Below, in pieces: positions 44,519 through 52,144 of a DNA stretch of 64,000 nt (position 1 is its first letter; each line of letters starts with the position of its first letter). This DNA comes from Thermodesulfovibrionia bacterium. Its GTDB lineage: Bacteria > Nitrospirota > Thermodesulfovibrionia > UBA6902. Position numbers and translations under genes: made by a program. The stretch is taken from contig JAUSMY010000056.1 of NCBI GenBank assembly GCA_030646035.1, positions 271,987 through 335,986 of the forward strand. Direction: 5' to 3'. Under the pieces are notes generated by a model. That model was given only the letters and a program-made list of their open reading frames with translations. It ran no database searches and was not told the origin of the DNA.

Positions 44519-45114
44519 TGACAGAAGATAATAAAGAAAAGATAATGACAATGAAAGATGTTCAGGCAAAGGCTGAAGAGAAGAAGTGCGCGGCGCAGCA
44601 GGCCCTCGTATTTGTAGAAGAGTTCCTGTCTGAACCGATGTGCGGAAGATGCTTCCCCTGCTCTTTCGGATGCTATGAGGCGAATATCAGGTTAAAGAAG
44701 ATCGTTGCGGGAAATGCTTCTGACGAAGATGTAGAGCGCCTCAGAAGAATAGGAACTAACATGCTTGAGGCATCAATGTGCAAAAAAGGCAAAGACACAG
44801 CAGCATTCATACTTGATAAAATTGCTGCCGAGGATTTTGCAGGCCATATTTCAGGAGAATGTTCAAAGAGAGAGTGCGGATCATTCAGCAGCTATCTTAT
44901 CATCCCTGAAAAATGCACGATATGCGGCTTATGCCTTGACGCATGTAAAGACCATGCAATAACAGGCGAAAAGAGGAAGCCTTACCTTTCAGGTTATCAG
45001 CCAATGGAGATAGCCCAGAAGAGATGCACAAAATGCGGAGAGTGCATCAAGGTATGCCCTGACGCAGCGATAGTACTTATAACGTCAAAAGAGATGGCTG
45101 GAACTGTTAAATAA
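44518..45114 (+). CDS. Stand-alone iron-sulfur protein resembling the NuoF C-terminus
   Basis: This 198-residue protein lacks the flavin and NAD domains. It keeps the NuoF tail: an N3-type site (MCGRCFPCSFGC with a later Cys in ASMCKKG) and two [4Fe-4S] motifs, CTICGLCLDAC and CTKCGECIKVC. Its order and spacing follow residues of about 475-620 of the preceding NuoF-like protein, so it probably arose by partial duplication. The ATG overlaps the NuoF stop by one base (TAATG), giving tight coupling. It is likely an electron wire or docking subunit between the NuoF-like protein and a partner such as CODH or MetVF. I do not recognise a named family. Confidence 0.82.
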   Translation: MTEDNKEKIMTMKDVQAKAEEKKCAAQQALVFVEEFLSEPMCGRCFPCSFGCYEANIRLKKIVAGNASDEDVERLRRIGTNMLEASMCKKGKDTAAFILDKIAAEDFAGHISGECSKRECGSFSSYLIIPEKCTICGLCLDACKDHAITGEKRKPYLSGYQPMEIAQKRCTKCGECIKVCPDAAIVLITSKEMAGTVK

Positions 45115-45153
45115 TAAAGTTGAAAGTTTAATCATTATCAGGAGGATGCATAT

Positions 45154-47124
45154 ATGTCAAAAACGGTTGACTTAACAATAGACGGAAAGAAGGTCACGGT
45201 TAACGAGGGAGTCACTATCGTTGATGCCGCTGAAAAGGCAGGTGTTCATATACCGAACCTCTGCTACCTTAAGGGCATGAAGGGTATCGGCGCATGCAGG
45301 ATGTGCCTTGTTGAGGTCGAGGGCGGAAGAGGCCCTATTACTGCATGTACCTCAAAGGTGAAAGAAGGCATGAATATCACCACCGACTCTGAGAAGGTCC
45401 TTGAGATGAGGAACTTCGTGCTTGACCTTATACTCTCAATGCACCCTCTGGACTGCATGACCTGCACAAAGGCAGGCGTCTGCAACCTGCAGAAGTATGC
45501 TTATGATAACGGGATCAAAGAGTCGAGCTTTACGAGAAAAGATTTCGGCTACCCTATAGATTCCGCAAACCCGTTCATAAAGAGAGACCCTGACTACTGC
45601 ATCCTCTGCGGCAAATGCGTAAGGGCATGCAAAGAGCAGGGAACGAATGTGCTTGATTTCATGGGCAGAGGCGTCGGCTCAAAGGTCGTCACCGCGCAGG
45701 ATAAGCCGCTTCAGGAGTCTGACTGCACATTCTGCGGAAGCTGTATTGACGCATGCCCTGTTAACTCTTTGCTTGAAGCTGACAGGTGGAGAAAAGGAAG
45801 AGAGTGGGAGTATGTGAAGACAGCTTCAACCTGCCTTTCATGCGGGAATGGATGCAGCATAGTTGTAAGCTCCAAGGATGACAGTGTAGTTAAGATTAAC
45901 TCTGCCGGAGATTACGGCACTGTTGAAAAGTATATATGCGCGCAGGGCAGATTCGGCTTTGACGCCCTCACCTCTGACCTGAGGATAAACGCTCCGATGA
46001 AGAGGGTCGGCAAGAAGCTTGAAGAGACCACTTGGGAAGATGCTCTTTCCATAGTAGCTGAGCATCTTAAGAAGTCGGGCAAGAACGCTTCCATCATCAG
46101 CACGGCAAATATACTAAACGAAGACGCGTCAGCCCTTGCAAGCCTCGCATCATCTGCCATAAAGACAAAGAACATAGACACAACAGTGAGTCTCTACTCA
46201 GGCGATGAGGCGATGAACCTCTCAGCATCTGCTGACCTCGACTCTGCTGATGTCATAGTAGTCGCAGGCCTTGCAACATCACAGTACACGAGAGTGCTGC
46301 CCGCGCTTGACGCAGCGATACAGAAGAGAGTCGCAAGGGGCGCAAAGCTTGTTGTTATAGACGATGTAAAGGCTCTTGCTTCGATAGCAAAGTCTCTCGT
46401 TACAAAGGGCGCAAAGTCCACAAAGGAACTTGATGCTGCGCTTGCTAAAGTAAAGACATCAGATGAGTCAGACGCTACTGCGGACATGATAGCAGCCGCT
46501 GCATCACCTGTGATATTCTGCTCCCCTTCCCTATTCGGAGCGGCAAACAACCTCTCACTTGTGAGCAATGTAAGTGTGGTGGCTGTGCCTTATGAAGCGA
46601 ATGCAAGAGGCGTGGTTCTTTCAGGCCTTACCGCAGGCGCAAAGTCATACAGCGATATCGCATCAGGCAAGAATGATGTTCTCTATGTAGTTGGCGAGCC
46701 GCCGATAAAGAAGGCAGACGCAAAGTTTCTCATCGTACAGACACCTTATCTTTCAGACCTTGCAAAGCAGGCTGATGTTATACTTCCGGCAGCATCATAC
46801 CTTGAGTCATCAGGCACGATCGTCAACTACCTAGGCAAGGTGAAGAAGGTTGCAAAGGCAGCCTCCCCTGCTGGCGATGCGAAACAGCACAAAGATATAT
46901 TCGCTGATATCGCCAAGGCTATGAAGGCAACTCTCAAAGATGCAAAGGTTGATGTTAAGAAGTCGCTCAAGACAAAGGCCAAAGTAAAGGTTAATGCCTT
47001 TGAGAAAGTAAAAGGCCTTGATGTGAACCCAGTTGACCTGAATGATAAGATCAATAAGTCAGTGATAAACAGCTCAAGACTTCTGTGGCTCAAGGAGACG
47101 GAAATGGCACTGGCCTCAAAATAA
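45154..47124 (+). CDS. nuoG: NuoG-like iron-sulfur subunit with degenerate molybdopterin domain
   Basis: The 656-residue protein begins with a [2Fe-2S] ferredoxin domain (CYLKGMKGIGACRMC and a later Cys). It then has the His-ligated [4Fe-4S] motif HPLDCMTCTKAGVC and two more [4Fe-4S] sites (CILCGKCVRAC, CTFCGSCIDAC). CLSCGNGC plus CAQGR marks the cluster at the head of a molybdopterin-type domain. The rest (about residues 275-600) resembles the NuoG Mo-domain remnant, with no catalytic Cys or SeCys loop visible. It is followed by a Lys-rich tail. AGGAGG supports the ATG. It looks like the Fe-S wire of a soluble NAD-linked complex, not an active formate dehydrogenase. Confidence 0.85.
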   Translation: MSKTVDLTIDGKKVTVNEGVTIVDAAEKAGVHIPNLCYLKGMKGIGACRMCLVEVEGGRGPITACTSKVKEGMNITTDSEKVLEMRNFVLDLILSMHPLDCMTCTKAGVCNLQKYAYDNGIKESSFTRKDFGYPIDSANPFIKRDPDYCILCGKCVRACKEQGTNVLDFMGRGVGSKVVTAQDKPLQESDCTFCGSCIDACPVNSLLEADRWRKGREWEYVKTASTCLSCGNGCSIVVSSKDDSVVKINSAGDYGTVEKYICAQGRFGFDALTSDLRINAPMKRVGKKLEETTWEDALSIVAEHLKKSGKNASIISTANILNEDASALASLASSAIKTKNIDTTVSLYSGDEAMNLSASADLDSADVIVVAGLATSQYTRVLPALDAAIQKRVARGAKLVVIDDVKALASIAKSLVTKGAKSTKELDAALAKVKTSDESDATADMIAAAASPVIFCSPSLFGAANNLSLVSNVSVVAVPYEANARGVVLSGLTAGAKSYSDIASGKNDVLYVVGEPPIKKADAKFLIVQTPYLSDLAKQADVILPAASYLESSGTIVNYLGKVKKVAKAASPAGDAKQHKDIFADIAKAMKATLKDAKVDVKKSLKTKAKVKVNAFEKVKGLDVNPVDLNDKINKSVINSSRLLWLKETEMALASK

Positions 47125-47138
47125 GTTTTAGAATATTA

Positions 47139-47186
47139 TTGTCATTCCGGCTGCTCCGGTCAGCCTACTGTTGGCTTGTCCGGAAT
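47139..47186. repeat. TGTCATTCC-type hairpin element after the nuoG-like gene
   Basis: ATTCCGG near 47144 and CCGGAAT ending near 47186 form outer arms of an imperfect hairpin with inner AGCC/GGCT pairing. The beginning TTGTCATTCC matches the element between acsB and cooS. No coding potential. Confidence 0.5.
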
Positions 47187-47193
47187 CGTCTTT

Positions 47194-47232
47194 AAAACGG
47201 CATCCTGCCTAAAAACAGGATGCCGTTTTTTT
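47194..47232 (+). terminator. Rho-independent terminator of the CODH/ACS-nuo operon
   Basis: AAAACGGCATCCTG (47194-47207) pairs perfectly with CAGGATGCCGTTTT (47216-47229) around an 8-nt A-rich loop and is followed by a run of seven T. It lies 70 bp after the nuoG-like stop and closes the operon. The rest of the 342-bp gap to 47467 holds only repeats. Confidence 0.92.
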
Positions 47233-47254
47233 ATGTCATCTTCAACTTATTCTT

Positions 47255-47289
47255 TTCCCCTCTAACAAGAGGGGTGCAGGGGTGTATTA
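47255..47289. repeat. Palindromic repeat, inverted copy of the 13638 family
   Basis: On the minus strand this reads ACACCCCTGCACCCCTCTTG followed by TTAGAGGGGAA, the same plan as 13638-13672. It lies downstream of the operon terminator, in a gap without genes. Confidence 0.65.
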
Positions 47290-47466
47290 TAGTCAGCCGC
47301 AATCTCCTTTTTTTCTGTCATTCCCGACTCCGATCGGTAATCCAATTCATTTAAATCCCTTAACCACGCCACTAAATTTCTGTTTACATTTTATTACTCA
47401 TACAACTATAATTATCTCAATCCACAAAATTAGATATGTTATCTATGTGGAAAATAGGAGATTGAA

Positions 47467-48549
47467 ATGGAATCCGAAAATGACTTCTTCTTAAGAGACC
47501 AAACCCAACGCACTATTAAAAAGTTCATAGGGGAAATGGACATGTTGCAAACAGCAGATGCCTTTGAGGAAGAACGTAACCGGCACATTAAATTAGTTTT
47601 AAATAGCATGCTCAGCACTCCAGATCAATGGAGTGCAAACTGCACAATAAACATCAACTGGGTTGGAAACGAATTTATTTCACTTCTTGCTAACGCAAAT
47701 AATGTAAAAGATAAATCTTTCTTAGACAGTATATATTCAATGTGTTTTAGGTTTTTGCTAGAGCTTGAGCTCTCCATAAAAGGCAACTTGGTTGCAGAAT
47801 ATGAACAAGCAAGAAAATTTGCTTCTACTAATCTTACTAACTTTACAGAGCATGCTAAATCACATATAGAGTTTGCGCTTAGAGCTATGCCTATTGCCAT
47901 ACTTAAATCTTTGATATCTCATGACAACATAGGGAGTATCAAAGATTTTAACAAAACAGCAGAGAATGCAGACAGAATGAGAAAAGAGTGGAATAAGGAA
48001 CTAGAAGACAAAGCAACCATTATTAATCAACTAAAAGAAAATCTTGATAAATATAAAGATGCCTTCAACTTTGTCGGATTATACCAGGGATTTGATGAAT
48101 TAGCCTCAGTGAAGAATAAAGAAAAAACAAACATACTCCGTTACTTGAGATTATTTGGCTTTTTAATAGTTGTACCGATTATATCAGAGATACTTTACAT
48201 TATGTACAACATTGAAATAATCGAAAACTCACAATCGGCATTAATTGTTTTACTTATACCAACTATATCTCTAATTGGCATTCTTATATATTATTTCAAG
48301 ATTCTACTACTGAATTTCAGCTCTGTAAAATCACAACTGTTACAACTAGAACTTCGTAAAACGCTATGCCGATTTATTCAAAATTACGTCGACTATTCAA
48401 CCGAAATCAAAAAGAAGGACAAAGAATCATTGGTTAAATTTGAAAATATAGTATTTTCTGGCTTAGTCACAAATGATGAGAAGTTACCAAGTACCTTTGA
48501 CGGAATTGAGCAAATTACGAATCTTATTAAATCCCTAAAGTCTTCATAA
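47467..48549 (+). CDS. A+T-rich orphan membrane protein with coiled coil and two TM helices
   Basis: I do not recognise this 360-residue protein. The N-terminal 220 residues are predicted helical and charged, with a coiled-coil-like stretch (EKATIINQLKENLDKYK type, about residues 175-200). Two adjacent transmembrane helices lie at about 228-250 and 258-280 (LFGFLIVVPIISEILYIMY; ALIVLLIPTISLIGILIYYF). A cytoplasmic-looking C-terminal helical region of about 75 residues follows. TAGGAG lies 9 nt before the ATG. Base and codon use are clearly more A+T-rich than the flanking genes, and repeats and a gene fragment border it, which suggests horizontal acquisition. A defence or stress role is possible but unproven. 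Confidence 0.75.
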   Translation: MESENDFFLRDQTQRTIKKFIGEMDMLQTADAFEEERNRHIKLVLNSMLSTPDQWSANCTININWVGNEFISLLANANNVKDKSFLDSIYSMCFRFLLELELSIKGNLVAEYEQARKFASTNLTNFTEHAKSHIEFALRAMPIAILKSLISHDNIGSIKDFNKTAENADRMRKEWNKELEDKATIINQLKENLDKYKDAFNFVGLYQGFDELASVKNKEKTNILRYLRLFGFLIVVPIISEILYIMYNIEIIENSQSALIVLLIPTISLIGILIYYFKILLLNFSSVKSQLLQLELRKTLCRFIQNYVDYSTEIKKKDKESLVKFENIVFSGLVTNDEKLPSTFDGIEQITNLIKSLKSS

Positions 48550-48699
48550 GAGGAAAATGGGAAAAGTTCAGCTTAGAAATGCTTATCACTCTCGCGACAA
48601 AGGCCGGTATGCGTATCAGCCTTAAATGAGCAGCATAGACACGAGTTAACAAGTCACTCCATAAAGTGAACTGGCTCAGCTTTGACTATAAACATTTAA

Positions 48700-48777
48700 A
48701 TGGTACAGCTAAAATACTTCGGTGACAGCAGGGACTACTTCAAGTATGACCTGATAACTTTAATCTGCCGAATACCA
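48700..48777 (+). pseudogene. Possible 5' gene fragment fused in frame upstream of the hydrolase
   Basis: The 26 codons from ATG 48700 encode MVQLKYFGDSRDYFKYDLIT and a short tail, then run in frame into the hydrolase signal peptide. This stretch reads like the start of a different cytoplasmic protein and is incompatible with a signal peptide directly after it. I interpret it as a truncated gene remnant next to the A+T-rich orphan; its parent family is not certain. Confidence 0.35.
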
Positions 48778-49599
48778 ATGAAGATTATCTCCGCAATTAT
48801 TTTTGTTCTTATTCTATCCTCTCAATCTTTCTCTGCAGATATTGGTCAGCTGACAGGCAATGCCGCAGAGGTGTACAAAAGGGCTCAAGGCGGGCGAAGG
48901 TTTGCAGACTCTGTAAAATTAAACCCTGAGATAATGCCTACATCAGACGGCAGGAGTTTTATCGTGGTGTGGAAAGTGGCTAACAAGAAAGTTCCTGAGC
49001 ACTGGATAGTTTCATTGCATGGCAGTAATGGTTTTGCCACGGATGACCTCGCGATCTGGTATCAGAATATTAAAGACCGAGATATAGGATTGATAAGCGT
49101 GCAGTGGTGGATAGGCGCAGACGACAATAATAAATCCTACTATAAACCGATGCAGGTATACAGTGAAATTGATATAGCGCTTCAGAAGATTGGTGTGAAG
49201 CCCGGTACTGTAATGCTGCATGGTTTCAGCCGCGGCTCAGCCAATTCATATGCCATCGCAGCTCTTGACGCAGGCCAAGGCAAGCACTACTTTTCACTTA
49301 TTGTCGCCAGCTCCGGCGGTGTCAACCTCGATTACCCTCCAACGCGCTCAATCGTTGAGGGTGCATTCGGTGACCATCCGTTACGAAACACTCGATGGAT
49401 AACTGTAGCCGGCGCGCGCGATAAAAATCCAGACCGTGACGGCATTCCAGGAATGAAAAGAACAGCCATATGGCTGCAGGAGCAGGGCGCAACAGTCATT
49501 GAGCGCATTGAAGACCCGAATGAAGGGCACGGCGCTCTGATGCTCAATTCAAGAAATGCACGACATGTGCTGGATCTCTTTTTTAATAATAAAGAATAG
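48778..49599 (+). CDS. Secreted alpha/beta-hydrolase (esterase/PHB-depolymerase-like)
   Basis: The ATG at 48778 opens a clear signal peptide (MKIISAIIFVLILSSQSFSA, then DIGQLTG). The mature protein of about 250 residues has an alpha/beta-hydrolase core: HWIVSLHGSNGFA with the oxyanion region, the nucleophile elbow HGFSRGS (Ser in GFSRG), a later acid segment and the histidine in NEGHGALM near the C-terminus. The frame is open from 48700, but that N-terminal stretch (see separate entry) looks like an unrelated fragment. No ribosome-binding site is evident at either start. Substrate unknown; likely periplasmic or exported. Confidence 0.78.
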   Translation: MKIISAIIFVLILSSQSFSADIGQLTGNAAEVYKRAQGGRRFADSVKLNPEIMPTSDGRSFIVVWKVANKKVPEHWIVSLHGSNGFATDDLAIWYQNIKDRDIGLISVQWWIGADDNNKSYYKPMQVYSEIDIALQKIGVKPGTVMLHGFSRGSANSYAIAALDAGQGKHYFSLIVASSGGVNLDYPPTRSIVEGAFGDHPLRNTRWITVAGARDKNPDRDGIPGMKRTAIWLQEQGATVIERIEDPNEGHGALMLNSRNARHVLDLFFNNKE

Positions 49600-49679
49600 C
49601 AGCACTTATCAGAAGCACTGCCATTACACCATCTTCTACCCTCAAATTCCCTTGCTTTCAAGAAGTTACAGTCATCCTC

Positions 49680-49688
49680 TGATATAAT
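49680..49688 (+). promoter_or_regulatory. Extended -10 promoter giving a likely leaderless NYN-domain message
   Basis: TGATATAAT contains a perfect TATAAT at 49683-49688 with upstream TG. The gene's ATG begins at 49695, exactly where transcription would be expected to start, and no ribosome-binding site fits between. Confidence 0.5.
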
Positions 49689-49694
49689 ACTTTA

Positions 49695-50204
49695 ATGGCA
49701 TACCTGCTGATTGACGGCTACAATCTGATCGGACTCGGGCATAATGACCTTGAAGAGGCACGCAAGGAGATCATTGCAAGGCTCTCAAGATACTCTGCGC
49801 TTAAGGGGCATGATATCACTATTGTATTTGATGCCTGGAAGAGAGAAGATTCAGCAGGGTCAAGTACAAAGACCGGAAATGTAACAGTCATTTATTCAAG
49901 GGTTGCTGAAAAAGCCGATGAGGTTATCATAAAAATGCTCGCAGGCGAAAAGAAAGACTGTATCGTCATCAGCTCTGACAGGGAGATATCTGATGCTGCT
50001 TTAAGAAATGATATGGCAGCCATATCATCAGATGAGTTTGAGAGGAAGCTTGATCATGCGCTTGCGTCAGAAGATTATGAGTCAGAAAGATATGAGGACA
50101 ATGACGATGAAGAAGATTACCGATCCCCTGCCGGACTTAAAGGCAATCCAAAAAAACTATCGAAAAATGATAAGAGAAGATCACTGGCGCTGAATAAACT
50201 TTGA
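49695..50204 (+). CDS. YacP-like NYN-domain protein, putative endoribonuclease
   Basis: The 169-residue protein starts with LLIDGYNLIG (residues 4-13), the first acidic/Asn motif of NYN (PIN-like) nucleases. ITIVFDAWK (about 41-49), the VIYSRVAEKADEVII segment and VISSDREISDAA (about 96-107) carry the other conserved acidic residues. YacP/Rae1 is a ribosome-associated RNase in Firmicutes; this is a homologue by domain and the target is unknown. The C-terminal 30 residues are acidic then basic. It is convergent with the cyclase-like membrane protein gene 8 bp away. Confidence 0.87.
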   Translation: MAYLLIDGYNLIGLGHNDLEEARKEIIARLSRYSALKGHDITIVFDAWKREDSAGSSTKTGNVTVIYSRVAEKADEVIIKMLAGEKKDCIVISSDREISDAALRNDMAAISSDEFERKLDHALASEDYESERYEDNDDEEDYRSPAGLKGNPKKLSKNDKRRSLALNKL

Positions 50205-50211
50205 TTGCAGA

Positions 50212-51201
50212 TCAAGCTGTATCTTTCCAGACAGCGGCATCAAGTCCATCCACCTCTCTGCCGGCAGGTTCAAACCCGGAACGGTCCTGCAGTGAGCCGA
50301 CGATCGATTTCGAAACAAATATGCTGTTTGCCTGAGCGTACTTCTGCATGTGGCCTGCTATATCGATCACACGGTCGCTCATCGCTTCCATAGGCATTGA
50401 TTCATCACAGTAGACAAAACCGGAGTTAACTCCGCAGCGCACCCTGAAATCCTGTTTTATCGCCTTTACATTCCTGTTGAAATTATCTAAAGACCTGATA
50501 ATCTCCTTGCCGGCATTTAATGCATCCTCTACATCAGAGAAACATATCATGACACCATCGGGTGTCCATGCTGATTTAAGCGCCTTGTGCCTGGATATTA
50601 TTTTATCGGCCATCAGCTTATACTCTTTGAAATCATGTTCTATCGCCGCCTTCTCCTCGCCCTGCTTCATGCCTGTTGAATTCATTATATCTATTGAGAG
50701 AAAGGCGAGATCCTGTCCCATATTATCAAGTTTCTTCTTTGTCTCGGCAAAGATCTTTATCAGTTCATCCCTGTCTCCTTTGCCTGTGCCTGCTTCAAGC
50801 TTCTCTTTCAGCGGAGTGAGCACCTTTGAGCTGTCGGAAAGATGAGTCTTAACTTTTAATGCTTCGTAATCCATCCTGACACCTGAACTGACAGCGAGAT
50901 CATTATAATATTTCCTTTGATGATTAAAAAATAGTAAAAGGATCGTGAAGAATGCGATTATCGCTGACAGAAAAATATTCATGCTCATATTGAAAGGCAT
51001 GTTGTTAATTAATATTGTTGATAAAGACTTGTCAAATCCTATCAATGAATAAAAAAGGTTATAAGGCAGGACATTTTCCAAAAGAGGCAGGGTCAGGGGC
51101 AGAAGAAAAACAAGTATGCAAGTAAAAGCGCATATACTCAGCCATATATAAACCGAAGCTGTTTTCTTGTGGCGTTCAATATCCATTATGTTTTCTTCCA
51201 T
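50212..51201 (-). CDS. Membrane protein with adenylate/guanylate cyclase-like domain
   Basis: The ATG at 51201 (AGG 7 nt upstream) is preferred to a TTG at 51213. The protein has two membrane helices (about residues 15-37 and 72-95), a cytoplasmic linker and a C-terminal class III nucleotidyl-cyclase-like domain (about 155-325). The metal-binding aspartate positions are present in LSIDIMNSTGM and TPDGVMICFSD. VRCGVNSGFVYCDES and MSDRVIDIAGHMQKYAQ follow the family pattern. It is more divergent than the two CHASE2 cyclases nearby, so activity is uncertain; it could be a degenerate sensor. It lies downstream of the Crp/Fnr gene on the same strand, with a gap of 100 bp. Confidence 0.75.
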   Translation of the reverse strand: MEENIMDIERHKKTASVYIWLSICAFTCILVFLLPLTLPLLENVLPYNLFYSLIGFDKSLSTILINNMPFNMSMNIFLSAIIAFFTILLLFFNHQRKYYNDLAVSSGVRMDYEALKVKTHLSDSSKVLTPLKEKLEAGTGKGDRDELIKIFAETKKKLDNMGQDLAFLSIDIMNSTGMKQGEEKAAIEHDFKEYKLMADKIISRHKALKSAWTPDGVMICFSDVEDALNAGKEIIRSLDNFNRNVKAIKQDFRVRCGVNSGFVYCDESMPMEAMSDRVIDIAGHMQKYAQANSIFVSKSIVGSLQDRSGFEPAGREVDGLDAAVWKDTA

Positions 51202-51301
51202 GGTACCTATCAACCCCTAACTTCTGTAAAGTAAATATTATAAATAAAACCTGAAATATTCTCAAAATCAAGCATGCTGGCCGAAAATAAACGATCACAA
51301 C

Positions 51302-51988
51302 TTAAGTATCCAGAAATGTCCTGACAGCAGCGGGATCTACCCAAACCCTGCCGCCGGCAGACTTGATCATGCCCTCTTTCTGAAACTTGCTCATCGTCCT
51401 GATAGCCGTTTCAACAGTAGTGCCGACCATCTCTGCCATCTCCTGCCTGGTGAGAGGGAAGCCTATCTTTTTAAAACCATTCTCCTCTGTTCCTGTCTTT
51501 TCTGATAATTTCAGCAGGAGCGATGCGATCCTGATCTCCACCCGTTCAGTTGCAATATCTCTGAGAGTATCATACGCGTTCCTGAGCCTGCCGCTGAAGT
51601 AATTTACAATTGTTAGGTTTAAGGACGGATAGGCTTCCATGACGGCAAATAGGTCTTTACGGCTTATCCGTATAACCTTTATATTCTCCATAGCCTCAGC
51701 AGATGCGGGAAAAGGCCTCTTGTCCAGGACCGCGACACCGCCGAAAACATCTCCGGGCAATATGATCTCAAGAATAACGTCCTTCCCATTGAGGGAATGT
51801 TTAACCACCTTCACCCTTCCCTCAGCTACAATATAGAACCAGTCAGACGGGTCACCCTCCATGAAGATGGTCTCATCTTTATTAAAATCCCGCGTATTGA
51901 AATAAGCGCTGATCTCCTTGAGTTCCTTGTCAGTGAGGGAAGAGAATACCTTATTCTTTATTAAAGTGTTAATGATCATATCTTTCAT
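51302..51988 (-). CDS. Crp/Fnr-family transcriptional regulator (Dnr-like, no Fe-S cysteines)
   Basis: The 228-residue protein has a cNMP-binding-type beta barrel (residues 15-125; GDPSDWFYIVAEGRVKVV, ILPGDVFGGVAVLDKRPF), a dimer helix and a winged helix-turn-helix (about 175-205; LTRQEMAEMVGTTVETAIR). It contains no cysteine, so it is not an Fnr-type Fe-S sensor. The phosphate-cassette Glu and Arg that bind cAMP in CRP are replaced (GGVAV, RPFPAS), which argues against cAMP as ligand. The recognition helix TTVETAIRTMSKFQKEGM is close to that of Fnr, predicting TGAT-N4-ATCA sites. The only such palindrome I noticed is at 20049, before the DUF11 cluster. Confidence 0.87.
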   Translation of the reverse strand: MKDMIINTLIKNKVFSSLTDKELKEISAYFNTRDFNKDETIFMEGDPSDWFYIVAEGRVKVVKHSLNGKDVILEIILPGDVFGGVAVLDKRPFPASAEAMENIKVIRISRKDLFAVMEAYPSLNLTIVNYFSGRLRNAYDTLRDIATERVEIRIASLLLKLSEKTGTEENGFKKIGFPLTRQEMAEMVGTTVETAIRTMSKFQKEGMIKSAGGRVWVDPAAVRTFLDT

Positions 51989-52144
51989 GTTTAAAACTAA
52001 AAGAATTATAGCATGTTCGAAACCGATTTTAAATAATGTTAAATTCGCTTTTCTATTAAATAATTATGCATATCTGAAAATCGTTGTGGTATAATAATTT
52101 CGTTAATTTTTCAACCCTGTTATTTTAGATATTTTTTCTATTAT

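Noticed and set aside
42112..47124. [FeFe]-hydrogenase or formate dehydrogenase operon
   Set aside because: The NuoG-like protein lacks H-cluster motifs (TSCCP, MPCxxK types) and a formate dehydrogenase Cys/SeCys loop, so no catalytic subunit for H2 or formate is encoded here.
47282..47494. 70-codon plus-strand frame overlapping the orphan gene start
   Set aside because: Low-complexity sequence without a ribosome-binding site, partly made of the palindromic repeat and overlapping the better-supported ATG at 47467.
48557..48625. 22-codon frame MGKVQLRNAYHSRDKGRYAYQP after the orphan gene
   Set aside because: AGAGG lies only 4 nt upstream and there is no terminator or conservation evidence. 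It could be a gene remnant but cannot be supported as a gene.
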